This document shows, one piece after another, positions 31,940 through 43,543 of a DNA stretch of 64,000 nt. The DNA comes from Otatea glauca (taxonomy: Eukaryota; Streptophyta; Magnoliopsida; Poales; Poaceae). The DNA is taken from contig CM070719.1 of assembly GCA_036346275.1 (NCBI GenBank), forward strand, positions 32,889,591-32,953,590, in the 5' to 3' direction. A model generated the notes under the pieces. The model made no database searches. It saw nothing but the letters and a program-made list of their open reading frames with translations, and was not told where the DNA came from. The position numbers were made by a program, and so were the translations under genes. How positions within the stretch are numbered: position 1 is the stretch's first letter; the number at the start of each line of letters is the position of its first letter.

Positions 31940-33568
31940 TGAAGGACCATGTGGAGGTCCATCCATGTTTGTGATGAGTATTTGACTTTATTTGAGCAAG
32001 GTGTGCTCAAGTTTGAGTTTGATTTGGATTGATTTTCAAAATGAAGCAATTTGAGTTGTCTCTGCCAGAGTGGCGATCTGGTCGATGGACGCGTAGTGAT
32101 GAGTTGGATGGTTTATTGCACATCTTTGTGGGCATTGCTATGTGAGGAGTTTCCTTGTCTTTGATGGTTGCAGGACGACGGTGCTAGGTCATGGTGAGGC
32201 GAAGGATGACCGGACTAGGCGAGGAGCGCGGAGGTCCAGACGGTTGGGAGATCGCCGAAGATGATCGGAGACGGAGTCCGGCAAGTCAAGAAGACAAGGA
32301 AAGGAGATGATGCTAGCTAGATGCCGCGTGGATCAATGAGGACCGCTTGATTGAGGTCTAGTTGATAGGTTAGCGGGTCTAGGTAGTATGCTTTGAAAAC
32401 TGCAAGAAAACCCGGTATGTGTGTGGGTTTTGGGTTAGCCTTGCATGGCTGTGTGTGTGGTTAATCCTAGCCCTTAGATGAGTGCTCTAGGTTGAGGGAC
32501 TCATCCAAGGGTGGTAGGTGGCCCAAGAGTAGTATAAATAGGGGTGGAGAGGGTAGCCTCCTTCCCTGGAAGGTGTTGAGGTTTTTGATGCTCATTTGAG
32601 CTTTGCCCACATGAATGTGAGGCTTTGTAACCTCCCCTTCCAGAAATGAAAGTTTTATTCATCCACCTCTGAATTTATTTTGCGCATTTACATTATGTCT
32701 TTACTTTACGCAATTTAAATTCAGCATTTACTTTCCTGCAATTACATTCCCGCAATTTACTTTCAAGTAATTTGGATTTGCCTCCCTTCCTTCTAAATGC
32801 TGCTGTTCTTGGATGTTTTGAGTGTGTTCATATGGTTTTACATCTCTTTTGCACTCTTGGATTGAGTAGAGAACATCTTTTCTTTCAAGTTCCAACTTTG
32901 TTCTGAGCTTGTTCTTCGCGCAGCAGTCAGTGTTTGATTTTTGTAAAAATATAGAAAAATTCTTTTTGAGTGATTCTTGTTGGAGGGGGTGCGGGACTCT
33001 GATATCCACTTGTAGAAACATTTTGGAGTTCACTTGTTGTACCGTTTGGGCGCCATGAGGTGAAAACCGAGCCCCAAACGTTCTGCTCGAAGTTCTTGAC
33101 CAGACTGTGTTCTTCGATTTTTCGTGTTTCTTCTGTAAGGCTTTTTGAGGAGAAATTTGGTGGAGTTCTTCAAGACTCTGATGCTCACAGGGAGAAAAAT
33201 TCTCAAAATTTTGTGAGCTACAGAAACCCACCAACCTCCTGTGCAAATTGAGGACAAGTTCTGGGAATTCTGTTTTTGCTTTTCTGAAAGTGACTTTTGT
33301 GATTTGAATTGATGTCCTTTCTAAAAGCAAGAGTTTGAATTGATTCCTCTTTATCTTGGACACTAGACAACCAGGATTGTGACTCAAAAATCCCCACATA
33401 TTTTATGGTACTTATCCATGCAAGCTTGGGGTACACATAGTTGTCTAGTTTTTCGGGTTTTTCACAATTCCTTTTGAGCGATCTTGTCGAGGTTTTTGTT
33501 GGAGTATTTTGGGGGAATTTTTATTTGCGACCATTCACCCCCCCTCTGTTCGCCATTTCGGTCCTTCA
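31940..33568 (+). mobile_element. 3' LTR of element B
   Basis: Near-identical to 22589-24212. Visible differences are mostly single-base indels in homopolymers and a small block near 32060-32090. TATA box at 32533-32540. It ends GGTCCTTCA, followed by the duplicated TAACT. Confidence 0.93.
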
Positions 33569-33573
33569 TAACT

Positions 33574-35091
33574 ACAAGAAAACAGGCGAATGAATAGTGA
33601 TTTCAGCACGGGTCCAAAAAGAGAAATCATGAAATCTTTTGATCGGTAGATCCAATCTCAAAGAAAATTTGTGGACACCTTCCTAGGGATGTCAGGAACC
33701 TATTCCAACCATCGATTGCAAGAATCGTCGTCAAAGTTATGACCTTTTTCAAATTTACAGAACGGTGCACAAAAATGGGCTCAAGAACTAAAACTTGGCT
33801 CTCAGCTAGCTCGTGAGTTCTTGATGATCAAGATGTTCCTAGATGGCTTCCCACATGTCATAGAAAGCTAGAACACAAGACAAAAGCACCCAAAACTCAT
33901 TCTTCCAAGATTGATCCTCTCAAGAACAAAAATCGGTTTCTTTCGAGAAAAAACTCAAGACTTGCCTAGATGATTGGGATATGATCTAAAGAGGACTCAT
34001 CCATCAATCATACATCCTCAGCAAAAGATCCAAAAGCATGTAGAAGGAGGAGAGGCAAATCCAAATTGCATAAATGTAAATTGCAAGAATGTAAAGACTG
34101 AATTTAAGTGCGGAACGTAAATGCGGAAAATAAATTTAGAATTGAGAGAAATGGTTTTTTATTTCTGGAAGGGAGGTTTACAAAGCCCCACAACAAAGTG
34201 GGAAAAGCTCAATGGAGCACACAAACCTCTAAAACCTTCAAAGAGGAGAAGGTCACCCCTTCCCCTCTATTTATACAACTCTTGGGCCACCTACCACCCT
34301 TAGATGAGCTTCTAATCCCTAGAGCACTCATCAAGGGCTAGGATTAACCCACTCAACCAGCCATGCAAGGGCTCACCCAAAACCCACACACATAATGGGT
34401 TTTCTTGCACGGTTTTCAAAACACACTCACTAGCCTCATTGATCCTTGCAGCATCTAGCTAGCATCTCATCCATTCCTTGTCTTCATGGTTTGCACGAAC
34501 TCTGTCTCCGATCATCTTCCGGCGATCCCCGATCGTCTGGACCTCCGGTGCACCTCGCCCCGTCCCGGTCATCCTCCGCCTCACCATGATCTAGCACCAT
34601 CGTCCTACAACCATCAAAAACAAGGAAAACCCCATCACATCGTCTTGCCACCATCGAGTAGGATCCTCACTCTAGTAGAAACTCAACCACCGTTTCGACC
34701 GCATCGAGTGATCGATCACATGTCAAACTCGATACCTAGTCTATCGACCTCAACTCGATACCAAGTCTATCAACCTCCACTCGATTGATCACGGCACCAA
34801 GTCGATAACACGATATCGAGTAAAAATTGGTAAAACTAAGGACTCGAGTTGAGCTAACTACAGAGTGCTCGACCTAGCTACATTTCTACTCGATACTTAG
34901 CTACTACCAATCTAGTCGAATCATTCGACCACAAGTCGGTAGGGCGATACTCGAATCGCTCGAGACAGACACAACTCAAATTCATTTAATTTGAAAATCC
35001 AATTCAAATCAAACTCAAATCAGAGCATACCAAGCTCAAATTTATTCAAATACTTATCACAAACATGGGTAGACCTCCACATGGTTTTTCA
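33574..35091 (-). mobile_element. LTR of element X, remainder; shared with a second copy
   Basis: Continues the LTR interrupted at 22588; on the minus strand it begins TGAAAAACCATGTGGAGG at 35091. TATA box on the minus strand at 34268-34275. Together with 22389-22588 it makes a full LTR of about 1.72 kb. To its left lie a primer site and gag (5' side), and to its right a polypurine tract and 3' spacer, so one LTR joins two internal regions. Confidence 0.8.
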
Positions 35092-35217
35092 ATCCCCCCT
35101 TGATGAGTATATTGACAAACATCATAAAAGGTATAATTTGAGTTTGAAAGAGAGAAGGAGAAAGCAATTTGAATGCAAAGCCAAACTTGGTCCAGAGAGA
35201 AAGATATAAAATCGTGA
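35092..35217 (-). mobile_element. 3' spacer stub of a second minus-strand copia copy
   Basis: Starts with the polypurine tract (reverse complement of tcccccctt) and matches 9992-10130 and 53302-53440. It breaks off at gaccaagtt, where reversed gypsy LTR sequence starts. Confidence 0.75.
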
Positions 35218-35262
35218 CCAAGTTGTTCACAGAATGCAAATCTATCATAACTATATACAAGG
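35218..35262 (-). mobile_element. Fragment of inverted Tekay-type LTR
   Basis: The reverse complement matches the LTR text cttgcatatagttatgatag ... gcattctgtg at 37884-37920. The junction with the copia spacer shares caagtt, a likely microhomology. LTR C begins immediately afterwards. Confidence 0.6.
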
Positions 35263-38200
35263 TGTAACATCCCAAATTTTGCCTAAAATATTATTTTATT
35301 GCTATTTGTGCATTTTATAATTTTTCTGAATTTATTAGATTTTTCTGGAATTTATTTGAGTTTATTTTAAATCAAGTATATTGGCCTATTGTGAAAACTA
35401 ATTATTTATAGATAAATTTTATGTAGAGTTTGGCCTAAAATATTGTATTTTTGTTCAAAATATCTCAAAGTATTTATGAGAATTTTCTTGAATTTTTCCT
35501 GATATTTATATTGCTTAAAACAAATTAAATTGATTTATAGAATTATTCTAAAAGCTAAATCCGGGGAAATAGTTAAACAGTGTTGGGCCGAAGCCCAACA
35601 CTGTTCGCCTGTAGCCCATCGCTATGCAGCCCAGTGGGCCGCTGCGTCGGCCTGTCTTCTAGAAGCTCAAGCGTCGCCGTTGGACCACGATCGAATGATG
35701 GATTAGGTTTCCGTGTTGCACACGTTTGCCGAGGCTATAAAAGGGGTGGAGAGTACCCTGAGGTTCACCAATTCGAGCCACACCTTTTCCCTAAAGCGCA
35801 GTCGCCAGAGAGGTCGCCATTGAAGCTCGCTAGCTTGCCGAAGTTCCTGTAGCGCCATCGCTAGTTTTTGCATCGTTGCACCGTTGTCAAGCCGTCTTCC
35901 ACCATTCGGATTTTAGATCCGGTCTCGCTGTGACGAGACGCATCAGAACCGCCGCTTCTTGGTCGCTGGAGGTCGTTGCTTCGTCGAGTCCATCGCCTTT
36001 GTCTTCAAGTCCGGTGGAAGCCACGTCACCATGCCACCATCCGCGTCGAGGAGCTCATCAGCCATCAGATCTTCAGCGGACCACCGAGATCGTGCCATGT
36101 TGCCGCATCAACAGTAAACATCATCGGTAGCCCGGGCTGTCGGATTAAAGGTAAACGCTAGAAATATCGCCGCATCACTCGATCATCAGTGAACCGCTCG
36201 GTTAGGATCGTGACCGTTGGATCTCACCATGCGGTCCAGATCATGCCGACCATGAGCCAATGGCGTGCGGACGCCTGGCGGTGAGGTAACCGAGGCGCCG
36301 TGCGCCAAGTCTTCGGTGGATCAGAGGAGGTCCGTGGACCAGGTGCATGGATCGGAGCCACGTGGCAACACGTGATTGGTCCGGCCCGGTGCTGACGTCA
36401 CGCTGACGCAATAAATCGGGTTTTCATTTTAAAAAATGATTCTGTTTATTTCTGATTTATCAAATTTTATGATTTTCAGAATATTTGAATCTTCCGAGAG
36501 CCCGTTCTACCTCATATGACATCCGATTGAGGTGATACAGATTTCTAAAAAAAATTAATATTGAGATCTATCTAATGGTTAATTTTATTTGATTTTTGGA
36601 GTTTGTTTCCTATCTATTTTAGGTTTTATTTGGTGTTCTCTCTCGTTTCGCGTAGACATCGAATTGTGCGACGCTTCCGAGGAAGATTCATCGACTCAAG
36701 GCCAAGGTTCAGAGCAAGAATAAGGTCTTTTCTAAGGCACATTGTGTTTTGATCATGTTGAACCCATGTTTATAAAATTTCTATATTGTTTTACCCTATT
36801 GCATATTATTTCAAGTATACAATTGTATCAATTTAAATTAGGACTTAGTTAATATACCTTTTGATCTATACCCTACATTGTCATTGTATGACATGATCTA
36901 TTGTCACCCTAGATTGGTTCTTTATATTTGGTTAATACTAAAATCAACATGGGTTGGTTAGACCGTGTTAGCTGCTTAGCTATGCCACGTCATCACATGT
37001 ACTTGAATCATCAATGATTAATCTTGACTAATGGAATATGGAACATGTTAATAAACTTGTGTGTCATGTGTGGTCACGATGAGATTGAGTTGTATTGGCG
37101 AGGGATGTCACGCAACGATGTTGACTTGTTGATGGCACGTGGTGCTTGGTAATCAACTGGGGTGGTAATCACTTAGATTGGGGCAAGTGGCAAGGGGCGA
37201 GTATGCCAAGGTGGGCCCAATGGGCAGAGGGTATGTGGAAGTCTTGCCTCGATCATCTTAAGGACTTAACCTTGCAAGCCTTTGACCTGAGCTAATCATG
37301 CAACCACGTGTGTGGTTTGGGACAGCCTAGCTGATTAATTTGCAATGATTTTGCTTTGGTACTACCATCGGTGGTGTGAGTCCCGCGTTTACGGATCAAC
37401 TCACATGGCACAAGAGGGGGGCCTTGTTGTGGCAGTTTAACCCTTCAGTGTTCAAACCTCAGCGGGTAGTACTGGGTTAAGGCAGAGCTTTGTAAAGGCT
37501 TTGTCATAATCTCTCCGTCGACACACCAAAGGAAGTGTGTCAATAGCTTGGCAACAAGAGATGATCATGTCGTGTGGGTAAAGTGCATAACCTCTGCAGA
37601 GTGTAAATCTATTCGAATAGCCGTGCTCGTGGTATTGAGCAAACCTTCGAAATTACAGTTAAGGGATAGTTTAATTAAGTGGAAACTTGGTTGGGATGGC
37701 AGGTTGCCATATGGAAGATTGGAACTTAACTTAGGATTGGAAACTTGGTTTACTTGGGAAATGCTGAATCTATCTATTACTATTATTTGTATTACTGTCT
37801 TTACAATCTATTTACTGTATCCATTTACAAATGTTGCTTTACTGCAAAATAGTCATGTTAGCCATTCCTTTGGAATAAGCCTTGCATATAGTTATGATAG
37901 AATTGCATTCTGTGCAGAACTTGTTGAGTGCTTTAAGTACTCACCCTTGCCATCAACAACATCACCAGTTGAGGAGTCTGCATCAGTGCTGGAGAAGAAG
38001 TTCCAAGAGGAGATGAATGTTTGGGGTGTGAGCCTTGTTAGTTGCCTGTGATATATAGGGAGGTTTATCTACGTTTTCATTCCGCTGCAGTTTAATTTGT
38101 TATTCAGCCTTGCGAGGCATAGTCATGTAAGTTGGCCATAAGGTCATTCAACAGGTATTAATTAATATATGATGTCTTTCATAATGTTTTCGCTATGTAT

Positions 38201-38301
38201 GATTATGATATTCATCTATGTTGAGCCTGTATGCACTAGCGTGATCCTAGACTAGTGCAATATACACAGAGGGTTCGGATTTGCATATTCGGGTCCCGAC
38301 A
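35263..38301 (+). mobile_element. Tekay-type LTR C
   Basis: 3.04 kb, from TGTAACATCCC to GGTCCCGACA, followed by GAGG and a primer site. It has the same three-zone build as LTR A, but its U3/R centre differs in sequence (a separate subfamily). It has a good TATA box at 35736. The tail holds gccaattcctttgg-type words shared with A and G. Reading frames in the GC-rich zone (35580-36160) and the tail (37548-38051) have no known domain. Confidence 0.85.
35736..35742 (+). promoter_or_regulatory. TATA box of LTR C
   Basis: TATAAAA in gccgaggcTATAAAAgggg. The corresponding place in element G reads tttatag (41359-41365 and 48887-48893), a weaker box. Confidence 0.6.
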
Positions 38302-38305
38302 GAGG

Positions 38306-38318
38306 TGGTATCAGAGCC
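38306..38318 (+). other. Primer-binding site of element C
   Basis: TGGTATCAGAGCC, a perfect initiator tRNA-Met match, four bases after the LTR end. The ~350 bp that follow (38319-38669) are an untranslated leader with no recognisable ORF0, unlike elements A and G. Confidence 0.9.
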
Positions 38319-38669
38319 ATACTGACTGTAGGTCTTGGCCCTAGATAGTTTGGTCATTTCTTTAGGACCTTCAAAATTATTTTCTAAAGTAAAAGACTTA
38401 ATCTGAAAGAATAATATGCTCTTGACTTATCTCGTTCTTCTATTTTTTCCCCTTTGCTGAAATTTCCTTCTGTTTCCCTTGCTAGATTGAATTAAAATCT
38501 TATCTGAGTTGTCTTGAATAGAAAACGATACGCCATACCTAAGGATAAAGCATCGGGTGCTTGCTGTCAACCCTGAAGATCATGAAGGAAAGAATCATCA
38601 AGTTTCAGGAATGGTGGATCGATGAAGAGTTTCAGAAGCTAGAAGACCCAGTGCTCCGAATAGTTAGTT

Positions 38670-39586
38670 CACTCCTACAGAACACTATATCACTGTCGGT
38701 TCCAAACTGGCATCACTGCCGGATTTTGGAACCGGCAGTGATACCGACATCACTGCCGGTTTGTATGCGAACCGGCAGTGATAGTCCGGTTTGTAAATCA
38801 CTCGGTAAAATCAAAAAAAAATATTTGCATCCGGACCGACTACTCCGTATTCTACGCACGACCACGCGTCGCAAGTCACAAGTCACACGATTTTCACGCG
38901 CGTGCGGTTGCTAGGACTCGAACTCACAATCTGCTACCTCACGCGAGGCCACCTTACCATCTCACCTATCACTCATTACTCAACCAATATAGGATATATT
39001 TTCCTTTTGTTCCTTTGTCTCCGAACCTTTTGATGATTATTTGGATATCTAAATGAATTCAAATGGAAAGGTTGTCAACTACAAAGTTGTAGATCTAGTC
39101 GAGAGCTACAATTTTCATATAACTTTTATCTCCATCCGACCCCGTATGAAAAAGTTATGATTTTTCGAAAAATGGTTCGTAGCATTATTACTGCCGGTTG
39201 GGAATGCGAACCGCCAACCGGCAGTGATACCATTATTTGGATATTTAAACTACTTCAAATGAAAAAGTTTTCAACTACAAAGTTGTAGATCTCGTCGAGA
39301 GCTGCAATTTTCATATAAATTTTATCTCCATCCGACCCCGTATGAAAAAGTTATGATTTTTTCGAAAAATATCATCACTGTCGGTTCTTCTAAAAACTGG
39401 CAGTGATAGTATTACTGCCGGTTCGGACACGAACCGACAGTAATAAGGGATTTATCACTGCCGGTTCATCAGAAAAAAGCCGTTACTATCAGTTTTTCAT
39501 CCGAACCGGCAGTGAATATTATTTCTACCGGTTTTTGATGAACCGGCAGTGATATGGAGGCAAGGATAACTGATTCTGTAGTAGTG
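38670..39586. mobile_element. Nonautonomous CACTA (En/Spm-type) element
   Basis: 917 bp flanked by GTT on both sides (38667-38669 and 39587-39589), the 3-bp duplication typical of CACTA transposons. Ends: CACTCCTACAGAACAC at the left; the right end read inwards is CACTACTACAGAATCAG. Subterminal repeats of TATCACTGCCGGTT and its inverse occur many times near both ends. Inside, a ~100-bp block (caaagttgtagatct ... aaaaagttatgatttt) is duplicated at about 39075-39165 and 39278-39365. No transposase frame. It sits in the leader of element C. Confidence 0.88.
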
Positions 39587-39852
39587 GTTGAGACTCATGT
39601 GTGGGAGTCGTGTCTGCTTAAGATAGGAGTGTGGCCCATGTAGGCGGTAGTTTTGTGTGTTTAGGTTGAATTGGTTTTTCCTTGATTGCTGAGTGTGCAG
39701 TACATGTTGCAGAGCTTTTAGGCTTATGTAAGCAACCATACCAAATTATTAATATTGTTTGCTTAAGTTGATTGGGTTAAACCTATCTTCCCTGCCTTAA
39801 GATACCTGCTTCTTACCTATGCTATCTCCCTCTGCCCTAACCCAATAAAGCA

Positions 39853-40063
39853 ATGAATCAGATGGTTCAAATTAGCGGTAAAAATGGAGCCAGTGGAAGT
39901 GGTAATCAACTCAGTGGAAATTTTAAAGATGGATCAGTTCATCAACCGCCACTACAGATGGATATATAGAGTTTTGGAGCGTTCTTAGCTGTTCAGACTC
40001 AGTTGATGCATGAAATGATGAAGCAAATACATAATATGACTGACCAAGCAATGTCAACATAGT
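39853..40063 (+). pseudogene. gag: gag N-terminus of element C, truncated
   Basis: ATG at 39853 (MNQMVQISGKNGASGSGNQ) aligns with the gag start of element G (MVRTCRNVGASGSGVNQ). An amber codon at 39967-39969 is followed in frame by SFGAFLAVQTQLMHEMMKQ, matching NLGAFLAAQTQLMNTMMQ of element G. The frame stops at about 40063, and at 40082 an inverted LTR begins, so nearly all of gag and all of pol are gone. About 19 bp between them (gctgccacctc) may be a decayed inverted primer-site region. Confidence 0.75.
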
Positions 40064-40081
40064 GTCCCAAGCTGCCACCTC

Positions 40082-40569
40082 TGTCGGAACCTGAATATGC
40101 AAATTCGGACCCTCTGTGTATATCGCACTAGTCCAGGATCACACTAGTGCATACAGCCTCAACATAGATGAATATCATTATCATACACACAACGGAAACA
40201 TAATAAAAGACATCATATATTAAATAATACCTGTTGAATGACCTTATGGTCAACTTACATGACTATGCCTCGCAAGGCTGAATAACAAATCAAACTTACA
40301 TGACTATGCCTCGCAAGGCTGAATAACAAATCAAATTGCAGCGGAATGAAAACGTAGATAAACCTCACAGTGTACCACAAGCAACTTACAAGGCTCGCAC
40401 CCTAAACATTTCTCTTTTTGGCACTCCTCTATCAATGGTGTAGACTCTTCAACTGGTGATTTGTTATTGGCAAGGGTGAGTACAGTTGTGCACAGAATTC
40501 AATTCTAACATAACTATATACAAGGCTTATTCCAAAGGAATGGCTAACATGGTTATTTTGTAGTAAAGT
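40082..40569 (-). mobile_element. Inverted Tekay-type LTR F, 3' part
   Basis: Starts TGTCGGAACCTGAATATGC, the reverse complement of the 3' end of LTR C (gcatattcgggtcccgaca). It runs through the text around the tail and is cut at 40570 by copia LTR D. It faces LTR C across a 1.8-kb remnant. Confidence 0.8.
40254..40335. repeat. 41-bp tandem duplication in LTR F
   Basis: cttacatgactatgcctcgc ... caaatcaaa is present twice with period 41, exactly. LTR C has a single copy in opposite orientation. Confidence 0.85.
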
Positions 40570-40849
40570 TGGAGGACCGAAATGGCGATTAGAGGGGGGT
40601 GAATGATCCCAAATAAAATTTTCCCACTCAAAATGATCCAACCAAGTCCACAGACAATTCAATAAAAAAAGGAGCAAATGAAATGGAGGAAGTTTCCCTG
40701 CAAGTCTGATATGACCGGATTGAATCCAGTAGCACCAAAATCCGGTATGACTGCACGAAGTGCAGTATGACCAAGCACAAAAAAACAGGAAGAACAGAGC
40801 CAAGAACAGCATGAACTCAAAAGCTAATTTGATGAATCTTTTGATTAGC
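40570..40849 (-). mobile_element. 3' LTR of copia element D, end part
   Basis: Begins TGGAGGACCGAAATGGCG, the inverted 3' end of the SIRE-like LTR (cgccatttcggtccttca). Interrupted at 40849 by element G and resumes at 51777. Confidence 0.8.
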
Positions 40850-42599
40850 TGTAACACCCTGAAATTTGCTCTAATTTAAATTTTGGAGTATTTTTTTTAT
40901 TTTTGAGAATTTCTGAGAATGTAATTGTATTTATTCATTCTTGACCTTTCTTGAATTCAGTTTATGCCAAGTTTTATTGGAAATATTTTATTTGAGTTCT
41001 AAATGTCTCAAGATATTTTCTAGAATTTTTTTGGAAATTTTCTAGTATTTTTGGCTATTTTCTTGGATTATTTTAATATCTAGAATTATTTTAAATGAAA
41101 AAGGATTTAAAAACTGGAATGAACAGTACTGGGCCGGCCCAGCATGTCGTAACCATAGCACCGACAAACCCGTGCCGTCTGATTGAGAACCTGCGGTCTG
41201 AGAGACGCCACGTCGCACGCGCGTTGCGAGTCGTTGATCCGAGGACACGCGGACGCTCAGGATTGCGCCACGTCGTTTCGTCCTCGCGAGTTCGTCGGAA
41301 CAAACTCCGCCAGCGTTTTCGCTTATTCCGCCGGTGATTGCGCGCACGTCGAGGCGTCTTTATAGTCGTCGTTGAGTGCGTCGTGCATAGCTCCTCGCGC
41401 CGCTTCTTTTGACTCCTCGCATGCACGCCGAGACTCCCCAGAGACTCCGCAGTAGCTCACCGTAGTTTCCCTTTCACTCCGCCGCTGTTTTTGCTTCCTC
41501 TCACCGCCGTCGGTCGTCTTCCACCGTCGGCCGAGCCGGTTCAGAACTCCTCTGAGGTTGCCGCGTCGAACGAGCCACTTCTTCACGCCGGAGAACCACC
41601 GTAGCTTCGTCGACCGCGTCGTCTTCCTCAACTCCGGCAATCTTCGCTTCCTCACCGCCGTCGACCTCGTCAAGCATCGCCGATCATCCGATCTGCATTG
41701 CACGATTCTGGTACGTCCATGTCGCTGATCTCCTCATTTTTCTAGCGCTAATCTTGATCGTAGATGTGTAGATTGAACGGCGGTGATTAGATCTAGTTTA
41801 TGTGCTTTGTTTTAGTCTCAACCGTCGGATCGGTAGTGTACGCGTGAGATTGCGCCACGTAGTTATGATGAGCAGTAAACAGCTCGGGTACCATGAGCCG
41901 TTAGATTAGATCTAAACGGTAGTTGTGGGTTGAGCCGTGGCGCGTGAATGTCTATTATGGGTGGTTGTGTGCCAGTGTGATAATGAATTATTAAGGCTGT
42001 GTGCCAAGTTTACGGAGAAAAACTTTTTAAATAACTTAGTACTATTATTAACTATTTCACTGCTTTTAATCTAAATAAAATGCTAGTTTAAAAATGCTGT
42101 TTGATGCAAAAGAACCAACTAAGCCAATTCTTTGGAATAAGCCTTGCATGTAGTAATAGCACCGCATTCTGTGCATTACTTGCTGCGTGCCTTCAGTACT
42201 CACCTCTCCTTGCCTATCAACCCAACATCCTTGCCTATCAACCCAACATCAGTGGAGGAGTCTACGCCAGCCTGGGAGGAGGAGTACATTGAGGATCCGG
42301 ACAATTAGGGGGCAAGCCCGGTCGGTTGCCTGTGGCAAGATGAAGGCTTCCACGAAGTTTATTTGCTTTCCGCTGTTATCTTTTAATTACTCTAATAATG
42401 TAAGCCCTGCGTGGCTGATCTTATGTAAGGAGACCATAAGGTCGTACAACTCAGTTTATATAAATGTTTGCACTATTTATTATGATATCGTTGTGAATGT
42501 CTGTGATGTTCAACCCTGTAAAGACTGTGTGTGCTAGCGCGATCCTGGACTAGCACAGAATACACAGAGGGTTCAGATTCTCAGAATCGGGTCCCGACA
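40850..42599 (+). mobile_element. 5' LTR of element G, internally deleted
   Basis: Starts TGTAACACCCTG and ends GGTCCCGACA. Compared with LTR A and the 3' LTR it lacks about 1.8 kb; the break is near 41958, where text from the CpG-rich centre runs straight into gggtggttgtgtgccag, found at 51151 in the 3' LTR. A weak TATA-like tttatag lies at 41359-41365. Confidence 0.88.
42208..42249. repeat. 21-bp tandem duplication in 5' LTR of G
   Basis: ccttgcctatcaacccaaca with one further base is present twice in a row; the 3' LTR has one copy (51405-51425), so it arose after insertion. Confidence 0.85.
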
Positions 42600-42603
42600 G
42601 AGG

Positions 42604-42614
42604 TGGTATCAGAG
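42604..42614 (+). other. Primer-binding site of element G
   Basis: TGGTATCAGAG, matching initiator tRNA-Met, four bases (GAGG) after the LTR. Confidence 0.88.
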
Positions 42615-42802
42615 TAGGCAGACTGTAGGACTTGACTCTAATTAGGTTAGTTGTGCCCAGGAGGATAAAACTATTTTCTAAAATTTATTCAACTTGAGCA
42701 AGAATATCAATGAAATCTCGACTTATCTTTTCTCTCTTGTTCATACCTATGCTGCATTTTCTGTTGTTATTTTGGGTTCTAAAACGAGGTCTGTTTTGGT
42801 AG

Positions 42803-43543
42803 ATGAGGATGATCCACACTTATGGAGAGCGCACTGGAGGATACACCGCTGAACTATGGCGTATGATGCAATTTCTCGGAGGCTTCGACAGGCCGATCTA
42901 TTGGGGAACCTCTATAGTGAGGGCAGGACTTGATATTGCCTGGGATGTCAAGATCACTGTATATGCTCGGGAGAGGACGAGGGCGAGCCGTCCTATCCAC
43001 ATCACCGCCAGGAGGACTTCGTTCGAGGTCGGGATCCAGGAGATGTCGCTTCTTGCGATGCGACAGATCGCCCGTACCTACTCTGCAGAGTTAGAGGGCA
43101 CCGTATTTCGTCATCACCCGTGCCGGGATACTCGCCACGACAGGATGGAGTTCTTGGAGGAGGACGCCACGATCACTCACCTAGTGAGGTATGTCATCGT
43201 CCAGGTGGAGACCAAGGACGAGACTGCCCAGGAGCTGCAGAGGGCCCGCGACGAGGTCACGGAGGTTAGAACACAGCTGCGGGAGACCCGAGAGTACCTA
43301 GCTCACTCTATCCAGAGGATCCATGAGATAGAGATGGTACTGTACGGACCTGAGCCCTGAGCCAGTTCTGGAGCTACATGACCCAGATCCGGAGGAGCAG
43401 GAGCAGGCAACCTTGGGACCAGCCGAGTCGATGGGGTCGTTCGTACCGACTGCAGTAGGGCATCAGGACCAGTTTGCCCCGATACCAGAGCACCCGTCGG
43501 TGTATGCCCTGGGGAGGCGCAGCCGGGTTGGCTCGATGAGTGA
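42803..43543 (+). pseudogene. Extra ORF (ORF0) upstream of gag, element G
   Basis: Begins MRMIHTYGERTGGYTAELWR, clearly homologous to the frame at 15137 in element A (shared GERxGGYxAELWRM, GGFDRP, FEVGIQE or FEAGIQE). The first 185 codons are open; a coiled-coil-like part (TAQELQRARDEVTEVRTQLR) follows the globular N-terminus. At about 43358 the frame shifts and reads an acidic stretch (EPVLELHDPDPEEQEQ), and a second shift near 43510 restores the final WLDE before TGA at 43541. The conserved end GHQDQFAP-PEHP-VYA is shared with A. Function unknown; not Gag, as the capsid frame follows separately from 43832. About 290 bp of leader separate it from gag. Confidence 0.75.

Larger units (their letters stand above)
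22589..33568 (+). mobile_element. SIRE-like Ty1/copia retrotransposon B, complete with both LTRs
   Basis: A 10.98-kb element with LTRs of 1624 and 1629 bp, each starting TGAAGGACC and ending GGTCCTTCA. It has a tRNA-Met primer site, gag, PR-INT-RT-RNase H order, a long 3' spacer and a polypurine tract. It is bounded by an exact 5-bp target duplication TAACT (22584-22588 and 33569-33573) inside the LTR of element X. The LTRs look nearly identical, which implies a recent insertion, yet the coding part is broken by many short deletions. Confidence 0.93.

Noticed and set aside
38895..38960. tRNA-like text (ggactcgaactcac) in the CACTA element
   Set aside because: It resembles a T-arm, but no cloverleaf could be built around it; similar text is common in CACTA interiors.
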